NCBI RefSeq assembly: GCF_002575655.3
Contig: NC_053040.3
Location: 223,896,628-223,960,627, forward strand
Direction of reading: 5' to 3'
DNA length: 64,000 nt
Source: Aegilops tauschii subsp. strangulata
Taxonomy: Eukaryota; Streptophyta; Magnoliopsida; Poales; Poaceae
The notes beneath the pieces are model-generated. The model was not told the origin of the DNA. It saw only the letters and a list, made by a program, of their open reading frames with translations, and searched no databases. Below, in pieces: positions 48,201 through 57,522 of the stretch (its first letter is position 1; the number at the start of each line of letters is the position of its first letter). The position numbers and the translations under genes are program-made.

Positions 48201-48218
48201 TGGCGCCGTTGCCGGGGA
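48201..48218 (+). other. Primer-binding site, second copy
   Basis: The same 18 bases recur 69 bp downstream, with the flanking ATTTC and GAG also shared, followed by a similar CAAGTCAA leader. Confidence 0.9.
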
Positions 48219-48407
48219 GTCTACGCACAAGTCAACATACCAAGTACCCATCACAAACTCTTATCCCTTGCATTGCATTATTTGCCATTTTCCTCTCGTT
48301 TTCCTCTCCCCCACTTCACCTTTGCCATTTTATTCGCCCTCTTTTCCGTTTGCCTCTTTTTCGCGTGCTTCTTGTTTGCTCGTGTGTTGGATTGCTTGCT
48401 TGTCACG

Positions 48408-50490
48408 ATGGCTCAAGATAATACTAAATTGTGTGACTTTGCCAATACCAACAACAATGATTTTCTTAGCACTCCGATTGCTCCTCTTACCGAAGCTGAA
48501 TCTTATGAAATTAATGCTGCTTTGTTGAATCTTGTCATGAAAGATCAATTCGCCGGCCTTCCTAGTGAAGATGCCGCTACCCATCTAAATAGATTTGTTG
48601 ATTTGTGTGATATGCAAAATAAGAAAGATGTGGACAATGATATTGTTAAATTGAAGCTATTTCCTTTTTCGCTTAGAGATCGTGCTAAAACTTGGTTTTC
48701 GTCTTTGCCTAAAAATAATATTGATTCTTGGAATAAGTGCAAAAGATGCTTTTATCTCTAAGTATTTTCCTCCCGCTAAGATCATCTCTCTTAGAGACGA
48801 TATTATGAACTTTAAGCAAATTGATCATGAACATGTTGCACCAGCTGGGGAGAGAATGAAATTAATGATACGTAATTGCCCTACTCATGGTTTGAATTTG
48901 TGGATGATTATACAAAAAAATTATGCCGGATTGAATTTTGCTTCTAGAAATCTATTAGATTCGGCCGCGGGAGGCACTTTTATGAAAATCACTTTAGGAG
49001 AAGCTACTAAACTCCTAGATAACATTATGGTTAATTATTCTCAATGGCACACTGAAAGATCTACTAGTAAAAAGGTGCATGCAATTGAAGAAATTAATGT
49101 TTTGAGTGGAAAGATGGATGAACTTATGAAATTGTTTGCTAATAAGAGTGTTGCTTCTGATCCTAATGATATGCCTTTGTCCACTTTAATTGAGAATAAT
49201 AATGAAACTATGGATGTGAATTTTGTTGGTAGGAATAATTTTGGTAACAACGCTTATAGAGGAAACTTTAATCCTAGGCCGTATCCTAGTAATTCCTCTA
49301 ATAATTATGGTAATTCCTACAACAACTCTTATGGAAATTTTAATAAGATGCCCTCTGATTTTGAGAAAAGTTTTAAAGAATTTATGATTTCTCAAAAGAA
49401 TTTTAATGCTTTGCTTGAAGAAAAATTGCCTAAGATTGATGAATTGGCTAGGAACGTGGATAGAATTTCTCTTGATGTTGATTCTTTGAAACTTAGATCT
49501 ATTCCACCTAAGCATGATATTAATGAGTCTCTCAAAGCCATGAGAATTTCCATTGATGAGTGCAAGGAAAGAACTGCTAGGATGCGTGCTAAGAAAGATT
49601 GCTTTGTGAAGGCGTGTTCTTCTAGTTTTTATGAGAATAAAGATGAAGATCTAAAAGTTATTGATGTGTCCCCTATTAAATCCTTGTTTTGCAATATGAA
49701 TCTTTATAATGATGGGACTGGAGATGAGTCAACTTTAGTTAGAAGGCGTACCAAAAATTTGGAGTTTTTAGATCTTGATGATAAAATTGGTAAAAGTGGG
49801 ATTGAAGAGGTTAATACTTTAGATAGCAATGAACCCACTATCTTGGATTTCAAGGAATTTAATTATGATAATTGCTCTTTTATAGATTGTATTTCCTTGT
49901 TGCAATCCGTGCTAAATTCTCCTCATGCTTATAGTCAAAATAAAGCTTTTACTAAACATATCGTTGATGCTTTGATACAATCTTATGAAGAAAAACTTGA
50001 GTTGGAAGTTTCTATCCCTAGAAAACTTTATGATGAATGGGAACCTACAATTAAAATTAAAATTAACGATCATGAATGCTGTGCTTTGTGTGATTTGGGT
50101 GCTAGTGTTTCCACGATCCCAAAAACTTTGTGTGATTTGCTAGGTTTCCGTGAATTTGATGATTGTTCTTTAAACTTGCACCTTGCGGATTCCACCATTA
50201 AGAAACCTATGGGAAGAATTAATGATGTTATTATTGTTGCAAATAGGAATTATGTGCCCGTAGATATCATTGTTCTTGATATAGATTGCAATCCTTCATG
50301 TCCTATTATTCTTGGTAGACCTTTCCTTAGAACAATTGGTGCAATCATTGATATGAAGGAAGGGAATATTAGATTCCAATTTCCGTTAAGGAAAGGCATG
50401 GAACACTTCCCTAGAAAGAAAATTAAATTACCATATGAATCTATTATGAGAGCCACCTATGGATTGCCTACCAAAGATGGCAATACCTAG
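48408..50490 (+). pseudogene. Athila gag-protease with one frameshift
   Basis: ATG at 48408 (MAQDNTKLCDFANTNNNDFL) opens a retrotransposon gag domain (DAATHLNRFVDLCDMQNKKD, KLKLFPFSLRDRAKTWFSSL). At an A4 run (48741-48744) one extra base shifts the frame: the first frame ends soon after, and the downstream frame continues with DAFISKYFPPAKIISLRDDI and runs to 50490. It includes an Asn/Tyr/Gly-rich linker (about 49200-49350) and a retropepsin domain near the C-terminus with ALCDLGASVSTIPKTL (DLGAS active-site form) and CPIILGRPFLRTIGAIID. It then stops, with no reverse transcriptase. The frameshift would abolish full-length Gag-PR unless corrected by slippage at the A run. Confidence 0.9.
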
Positions 50491-52595
50491 ATCTATCTTC
50501 GCTTTTATGCCTAGCTAGGGGCGTTAAACGATAGCGCTTGTTGGGAGGCAACCCAATTTTATTTTTAGTTTTTTGCTTTTTGGTTCTGTTTAATAATAAA
50601 TCTTTGATATAGCCTCTGGTTAGATGTGGTTTTGTGTTTTAATTAGTGTTTGTGCCAAGTTAAACCTATAGGATCTTCTTGGATGAAAGTTATTTGATCT
50701 TGGTGAAAATTCCAGAAACTTTCAGTTCACGAAAACAATTGTTAAAAATCACCAGAACGTGATAAAATACTAATTCCAATTGCAGTAGATCAATAAACAA
50801 ATTATCTAGGCCGTCCTATTTTGGTAGAAGTTTTGGAGTTCCACAAGTTTGCGTTAGTTACAGATTACTACAGACTGTTCTATTTTTGACAAATTCTGTT
50901 TTTCGCGTGTTGTTTGCTTATTTTAATGGATCTGGGCTAGTAACGGAGTTTATGAACCATAGAAAAGTTGGAATACAGTAGGTTTAACACCAATATAAAT
51001 AAAGAATGAGTTCATTATAGTATCTTGAAGTGGTATTTTGTTTTCTTTTGCTAACGGAGCTCACGAGATTTTCTGTTAAGTTTTGTGTTGTGAAGTTTTC
51101 AAGTTTTGGGTAAAGATTTGATGGATTATGGAACAAGGATTGGAAAGAGCCTAAGCTTGGGGATGCCCATGGAACCCAAGGTAAAAGTCAATGATATCCA
51201 AAAGCTTAAGCTTGGGGATGCCCCGGAAGGCATCCCCTCTTTCGTCTTCATCCATCGGTAACTTTACTTGGAGCTATATTTTTATTCACCACATGATACG
51301 TGTTTTGCTTGGAGGGTCTTGTATGATTTGAGTCTTTGATTTTTAGTTTACCGCAATCATCCTTGCTGTACACACGTTTTGAGAGAGACACACATGATTC
51401 GAAATTTGTTAGAATACTTTATGTGCTTCACTTATATCTTTTGAGCTATATAATTTTTGCTCTAGTGCTTCACTTATATCTTTTAGAGCACAGTGGTGGT
51501 TGTATTTTATAGAAATTATTGATCTCTCATGCTTCACTTATATTATTTTGAGAGTCTTAAACAGCATGGTAATTTGCTTTAATTGTGAAATTAATCTTCC
51601 ATATTGAGTTCATTGAATATCATGAGAAGTTTGATACTTGATAAGTGTTTTAAGATATAAAGGTGGTAATATTAGAGTGTGCTAGTTGAGTAATTGTGAA
51701 ATTGAGAAATACTTGTGTTAAAGTTGGCAAGTCCCGTATCATGCACGTATGGTAAAAGTTGTGTGACAATTTTGACACATAAGGTGTTCTTTTATTGCTT
51801 TCCTTATGAGTGGCGGTCGGGGACGAGCGATGGTCTTTTCCTACCAATCTATCCCTCTAGGGGCATGCGTAGTAGTACTTTGCTTCGAGGGCTAATAAAC
51901 TTTTGCAATAAGTATATGAGTTCTTTATGACTAATGTGAGTCCATGGATTATACGCACTCTCAACCTTCCACAATTTTCTAGCCTCTGCGGTACCGCGCA
52001 TTGCCCTTTCTCACCTTGAGAGTTGGTGCAAACTTCGCCGGTGCATCCAAACCCCGTGATACGATATGCTCTATCACACATAAACCTCCTTATATATTCC
52101 TCAAAACAGTCACCATACCTACCTATCATGGCATTTCCATAGCCATTCCGAGATATATTGCCATGCAACTTTCCATCGTTCCGTTTGTTATGACACGTTT
52201 TATCATTGTCATATTGCTTTGCATGATCATGTAGTTGACATAGTATTTGTGGCAAAGCCACCATTCATAATTTTTATACATGTCACTCTTGATTCATTGC
52301 ATATCCCGGTACACCGCCGGAGGCATTCACATAGAGTCATATTTTGTTCTAAGTATTGAGTTGTAATTCTTGAGTTGTAAGTAATAAAAGTGTGATGATC
52401 ATCATTATTAGAGCATTGTCCCATGTGAGGAAAGGATGATGGAGACTATGATTCCCCCACAAGTCGGGATGAGATTCCGGACTAAAAAAAGAGAGAAGGC
52501 CCAAGAGGCCAAAAAAGAGAGAAGGCCCAAGAAAAAAAGAGAGAAAAAAATGAGGGAAAAAGAGAGAAGGGACAATGTTACTATCCTTTTTCCAC
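50491..52595 (+). other. Non-coding 3' internal region of the Athila-type element
   Basis: No reading frame of note. Contains two AAGCTTGGGGATGCCC words (51152 and 51212), three GCTTCACTTATAT blocks (51427, 51468, 51530), and a purine-rich AAAAAGAGAGAAGGCCC repeat (52484-52570). In autonomous Athila relatives this zone follows pol and contains the env-like region; here pol is absent. Confidence 0.75.
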
Positions 52596-53941
52596 TGTAA
52601 CACCCTGAGAATCATGCTACAGTAACCCCCTGTGATTAAGCTAATCATATTGCTAAACAGGGCTAGATCACATTTGAACCACACCCTTGTCAGACTCCTA
52701 GTTCAAACTTCAAATATAATTAAAGTGGAAAATAAAAGTTTTCAAAAATTCAAACAGAAATGTTCAGTGGGTTCTAAATAATACACTGGTAATTATGGTG
52801 GAGAAAACACATTTTTATAAAATGTCTAAATACTTTTAAATGAAATAAAACAGAAAAGGAAATAAACAAAAAAAGAAAACAGAAAACAAAACAGAAAAAG
52901 AAAACAGGGGGGAAAGGGCCCGCTCCCCCCCCACTAGACCCGCGGCCCAAACCCCCCCCCCCGGCCCAAGCTGGGCTGCCACCCGCGCCCCGCGCCCCGG
53001 CCCAGCCCACCTCCCCCCCGCGTCCCCTTCCTGTTCCCCCGACCGGGTCGGAACAGGGGAGCGTCGCCGCCGCACCCCCTCGCCGGCGACGGGGAGGATA
53101 AGGGCGCCAGCTCCCCCGCCTCCTCGGGCCTCTCTCCCACTCGCCCCCGCTCTCCCTCGGCCTCTGCGCCTTCTCCCCCGCCAGATCCCCCTCCCTCTCC
53201 CCTCCGTTCCCCTCTGCCCGCGCGTGCTCGCCGCCGTTCACCGTCGAACTCGCGGTCACCTTGCCCCGATCGCCTCGACGACGTGCCCGAACGACTCCCC
53301 GCCGTCGACTACGTCGACTGCGCCCTCGGGAACGAGCCGAGCGCCTCTGCACCGGCCTCCCCGAGCTCGTCTTCAACCTACGGCCGCCGTCGTTCGTCGC
53401 CGATTCCGGCTGCCCCGCGCCCTCCCCGAGCTCACTGCCACTCCCTACAGCCGCGCGGTGAGCTCCTCTACCTCCTCCCCCTCTCCGCTAGCTCGCTCGC
53501 GCTCCGTAGCTGCTTCCCCGCGCGCGCCCGAACGCCACGCCGCGGAGCTCGCCGCCGGCGTGTCTCCGGTGACCAAATGGTCACGGGCGTTGGCCCGCTA
53601 GCCCGACCGCACCGTGCCGCACCCACCTAGCTAGCTAGTTCGGCCGTTCGCGCGCTCTAGCGTAGCTTCCGTCGGGCACCCGTAGCACCTCGCCGCCGGC
53701 GAGCTTGTAGCGGTCGCCCCCGGCCGTTCCAGCCCCTCCGACCACCGCCGTTGGACGCGCGACGTCGAGCCGCGTCGAACGCGCCCAGCCCCGCCTCCGC
53801 AAACCCACTGTGGGTGAAACCCGCGCCCCTCCCGCGCGCGCCGCCGTGCGTTTTGGTCGCCGGCGATACTCCGGCGCCGGCCGCCGACGTGGCACACCTG
53901 GGGCCACCCCTGGGTCACTGCCAGTGGCCCCCACGGGCCCA

Positions 53942-54231
53942 GTTGACTGGGTTGACCCAGTCAACTGCTGACTGGGCAGGCCCAGTCACTGACATGCGGG
54001 CCCCGCCGCAAAAATTAAAAAAAAAAGAAAAGAAAATGTTTTTATAAATAAAAATAATTAGTTTAATTAATCTCTCACTGACAGGTGGGCCCAGTAGCTA
54101 ATTAACTAAAGATTAATTAGTTTAATCCTTTGTTAACCCACTGTCTATGACAGGTGGGTCCCCCTTGTCAGTTTGACCAGTCAACCCGGGCTGTCGACCG
54201 CTGACGTCACTCCTACGTCACGCTGACGTCA
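53942..54231 (+). promoter_or_regulatory. W-box palindrome and TGACG cluster in the LTR
   Basis: At 53942-53965 a perfect inverted repeat with 10-bp arms (GTTGACTGGG and CCCAGTCAAC around TTGA) presents three TTGAC W-box cores. At 54202-54231 there are three bZIP-type sites in 30 bp: TGACGTCA, TACGTCA and TGACGTCA. W-boxes bind WRKY factors and TGACG motifs bind TGA/bZIP factors, both used in pathogen and salicylate responses. The same block is repeated in the right LTR (63378-63667). Confidence 0.6.
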
Positions 54232-54602
54232 TATCCCTTTTTCTGTTAAATTAAATAATTCCAGAAATTCAAATAAACTTTGAAAATTCATATCTTTTAA
54301 ACCGTAACTCGGATGAAAATGTTTTCTATATGAAAGTTGCTCAGAACGACGAGACGAATCCGAATACGCAGTCCGTTCGTCCACCACACCTCCCTAACCT
54401 ATCGATCTAGCAACTTTCCCCCTCCGGTCCGTCTGTCCGAAAACGCGAAACATCGGGAATACCTCCCGGATGTCCTCCCCCTTCACCGGTACCACCTACT
54501 GTCGCGTTAGGACACCCCTAGCACCGCTCACTGTCATGTCACGCATCGTCATGCTTATGTTTGCATTGTATTTACTATTTCCTCCCCCTCTTCTCTCCGG
54601 TA

Positions 54603-55899
54603 GACTACGAGACCGACACTGCTGCTGCCCAGTTCGACTACGGAGTCGACGACCCCTCCTACTTGCCAGAGCAACCAGGCAAGCCCCCCCCCCTTGATCA
54701 CCAGATATCGCCTACTCTACTCTCTACTACTTGCATTAGAGTAGTGTAGCATTTTACTACTTTCGATATCCTATTCTGATGCATAGCCTATCCTTGCTAC
54801 TACTGTTGTTACCTTTACCTGCAATCCTACATGCTTAGTCTAGGATGCTAGATTTCCATCAGTGGCCCTACATTCTTGTCCGTCTGCTGTGCTATACTAT
54901 CGGGCCGTGATCACCTGGGCGGTGAACACGGGCATATACTTATATACTATATACATGACACATGTGATGATTAAAGTCGGGTCGGCTCGTAGGAGTACCC
55001 GCAAGTGGATCTTTGTGGCGGAGCGACAGGGCAGGTTGAGACCGCCTAGGTGAGAGGTGGGCCTGGCCCTGGTATCAGCCGAAGCTCTTTTGACGTCAGC
55101 GACTGAGTGGCGCGCGCCGGATCGGACTGGAACGCCACTAGGCTAGGTCTGCTTCCGGCCGCGTACGCAACGTGCAGGTGTGCATAGGGCGATGGGCCCA
55201 GACCCCTGCGCGCATAGGTTTAGACCGGCGTGCTGGCCTCTCTGTTGAGCCTAGGTGGGGCTGCGACGTGTTGATCTTACGAGGCCGGGCATGACCCAGA
55301 AAAGTGTGTCCGGCCAATTGGGATCGAGCGTGTTGGGTTATGTGGTGCACCCCTGCAGGGAAGTTTATCTATTCGAATAGCCGTGTCCCTCGGTAAAAGG
55401 ACGACCCGGAGTTGTACCTTGAGCTTATGACAACTAGAACTGGATACTGAATAAAATACACCCTTCCAAGTGCCAGATACAACCCGGTGATCGCTCTCTA
55501 ACAGGGCGACGAGGAGAGGATTGCCGGGTAGGTTTATGCTATGCGATGCTACTTGGAGGACTTCAATCTACTCTCTTCTATATGCTGCAAGATGGAGATG
55601 TCCAGAAGCGTAGTCTTCGATAGGACTAGCTATCCCCCTCTTATTCCGGCATTCTGCAGTTCAGTCCTCTGATATGCCCCTTTACCCAATTACCCATGCA
55701 TATGTAGTGTAGCTCCTTGCTTGCGAGTACTTTGGATGAGTACTCACGGTTGCTTTTCTCCCTCCTTTCCCCTTTCTATACCGGATTGTCGCAACCAGAT
55801 GCTGGAGTTCAGGAGCCAGACGCCACCGTCGACGACGACACCTACGACACTGGAGGTGCCTACTACTACGTGCAGGCCGCTGACGACGACCAGGAGTAG
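54603..55899 (+). other. Two exon-like blocks inside the LTR that join in frame
   Basis: The first block begins at an acceptor-like site (CTTCTCTCCGGTAG) and encodes DYETDTAAAQFDYGVDDPSY then LPEQP, ending GCAACCAG before a GC-type donor (GCAAGC) at 54679. The second begins after a long pyrimidine tract and GCAACCAG at 55798 and encodes DAGVQEPDATVDDDTYDTGG, then an acidic tail ending DDDQE and a TAG at 55897-55899. Joining 54678 to 55799 keeps the frame (G + AT = Asp). No ATG is visible in the first block, so an upstream exon would be needed. Possible uses are an LTR-encoded acidic peptide or a chance frame. Confidence 0.35.
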
Positions 55900-56196
55900 T
55901 TAGGAGGTCCCAGGCAGGAGGCCTTGCCTCTTCGATCGTTGCTACTTTTGTGCTAGCCTTCTTAAGGCAAACTTGTTTAACTTATGTCTGTACTCCGATA
56001 TTGTTGCTTCCGCTGACTCGTCTATGATCGAGCACTTGTATTCGAGCCCTCGAGGCCCCTGGCTTGTATTATAATGCTTGTATGACTTATTTATGTTGTA
56101 GAGTTGTGTTGTGATATCTTCCCGTGAGTCCTTGATCGTGATCGTACACATTTGCGTGCATGATTAGTGTACGGTCAAATCGGGGGCGTCACAAGT

Positions 56197-56208
56197 TGGT
56201 ATCAGAGC
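56197..56208 (+). other. Primer-binding site, initiator tRNA-Met type
   Basis: TGGTATCAGAGC three bases after the LTR's terminal CA; complementary to the 3' end of initiator tRNA-Met, the common Gypsy primer. Confidence 0.95.
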
Positions 56209-56526
56209 CGACTGCCTGTAGGAATCCCCCTTCCACACTCCTTGGTCGAAGTCGAGTCTAGACATTGCAAACTTTTACTAACATGGCTGTGCGGCTTACG
56301 GGCCCACGTCGCCATTGGGTAATACTAGGATCTTTTACTCCCCGACCTTTACTCTGGGACTCTGAACTCTCTTCTACTCGGGTTAAACGAATTTACTAAC
56401 TCTAACACTAGGATCCCGTGACCGCGTTCACCCCTAAGATGGATAAGCCATAGTTGTTTCTTAGAATAGTATTTTGAACAATTCACACACTGTCATTTGA
56501 CTCCTTTGAAACGTCTTTGCTTTCAG

Positions 56527-57285
56527 ATGGAACCCACGAGGCAGGTTGTTCGCCACACGATGGCCATTGGTGCCTCGGGATCACCTGCGGTGCTAGCTGA
56601 GATGATGACCTATCTGGGTTATCGCTGGCACCCTGAGTTCACCGTCTACGAGGAGTTCCAGTACTTTAACCAGGAGCAGTACCGTGCCACCGTCCACCTC
56701 TACTCTCGGGAGTACGACTCCACCACTGTGCTGCACACCGCACATGGTGTTGGTGTGACCATCGATATGGCTGTCCACGATGCAGCCTATGCTGCTCTGA
56801 CACGTCTTCGTGGAGAGTATCGGGAGTTGGACACCTCCCCTTTCAGGCACATTGCTATCGCCTCTGATATTGGTGCGGAGGGATACTACACTGCCGCCTA
56901 CTCCACTGTCACCCGGGAGCCCTTCTACCATCAGCACCTGGTTCTGCATGCTGATGGGCTGGATCGAGCTAACCGAGCTCTTCGCCACGAGATGTACACC
57001 ACCCGTCAGCACCTTTACCGTGCTCTGACGCTGCTGCGCCCCTTTGTCCGGTCTGGACAGGTACCGCGCGCTGCGATCTACCCAGCCAGGACCGTGATGC
57101 CCCACGGTGTCGGTTGGCCAGAGGTGGGAGGCTACTCTCCCGCACTTGGTTCTCTTCTGCCACCTGAGCGTCGGACTCTACACCTGAGTATCCGCGGGCC
57201 CCAGTCTGCTGACGTGGAGGACTATCCGTTGCCTCACTACCAGCTGTCGGGCTACGATTACCTCCACAGTACCTCTTGGGACTGA
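56527..57285 (+). CDS. Accessory ORF upstream of gag (252 aa), possible dsRBD-like fold
   Basis: ATG 56527 lies directly after TTTGCTTTCAG, a splice-acceptor-like sequence. The frame is intact for 252 residues and differs in position from gag. Residues about 20-98 follow an alpha-beta-beta-beta-alpha order: helix-like PAVLAEMMTYLGY (20-32), HPEFTVYEE (35-43), QYRATVHLY (51-59), HTAHGVGVT (70-78) and a final Ala-rich helix MAVHDAAYAALTRLRGEY (81-98). This resembles a double-stranded RNA-binding domain, including the P-x-Y/F-x-V strand and the G-x-G before the last helix, but the Lys-Lys-x-Ala-Lys RNA-contact signature is absent (IDMAV). The rest is rich in His, Tyr and Pro with no further domain recognised. 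Extra ORFs before gag are known in some plant Gypsy elements. The dsRBD reading is my inference; the ORF itself is certain. Confidence 0.75.
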   Translation: MEPTRQVVRHTMAIGASGSPAVLAEMMTYLGYRWHPEFTVYEEFQYFNQEQYRATVHLYSREYDSTTVLHTAHGVGVTIDMAVHDAAYAALTRLRGEYRELDTSPFRHIAIASDIGAEGYYTAAYSTVTREPFYHQHLVLHADGLDRANRALRHEMYTTRQHLYRALTLLRPFVRSGQVPRAAIYPARTVMPHGVGWPEVGGYSPALGSLLPPERRTLHLSIRGPQSADVEDYPLPHYQLSGYDYLHSTSWD

Positions 57286-57522
57286 TGTAGGCTTGATTGT
57301 AGTATTAGTTTCAGTCGCCGCGAGCCTGTGTGCCGCCTATGATGTTTTAGTCTATGTACTGAACTCTATGTACTGAACTCTATGCATGACCCCTTTTGTA
57401 AGCTATGCCGACTATTATGTGGTAGCTATCGTGCTCCTTTCGTTATGCATGTTTCATCATAAATGATTCTTGTCATTGCAAATTTTCTCAATGCTGAACT
57501 ACCACTGTTATATATTAGCAGG

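Larger units (their letters stand above)
46555..52595 (+). mobile_element. Athila-type non-autonomous element, 5' part
   Basis: Comprises a 5' LTR, a tRNA-Asp-type primer-binding site (present twice), gag and an aspartic protease, then a long non-coding tail. No reverse transcriptase, RNase H or integrase occurs between the protease stop (50490) and 52595. The 3' LTR is not in the window because a Tekay-like element is inserted at 52595/52596; the remainder should follow that element's right LTR. Features recall Triticeae Athila families such as Sabrina or WHAM. Confidence 0.85.
52596..56193 (+). mobile_element. Left LTR (3,598 bp) of the Tekay-like element
   Basis: Contains a GC-rich block (52900-54000), W-box and TGACG clusters (53942-54231), a conserved CCGTAACTCGGATGAAAA block (54302), and exon-like segments (54603-54678 and 55799-55899). 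It matches the right LTR over the visible 1.96 kb with about two substitutions (near 52607 and 54127) and length differences in two C runs (near 52928 and 52950). Confidence 0.95.

Noticed and set aside
50491..52595. An env-like gene after Athila-type protease
   Set aside because: No frame above about 135 codons and no transmembrane or signal pattern; treated as non-coding.
53224..53630. Duplicate frames in both LTRs as paralogous genes
   Set aside because: Identity is due to LTR duplication during retrotransposition, not gene paralogy.
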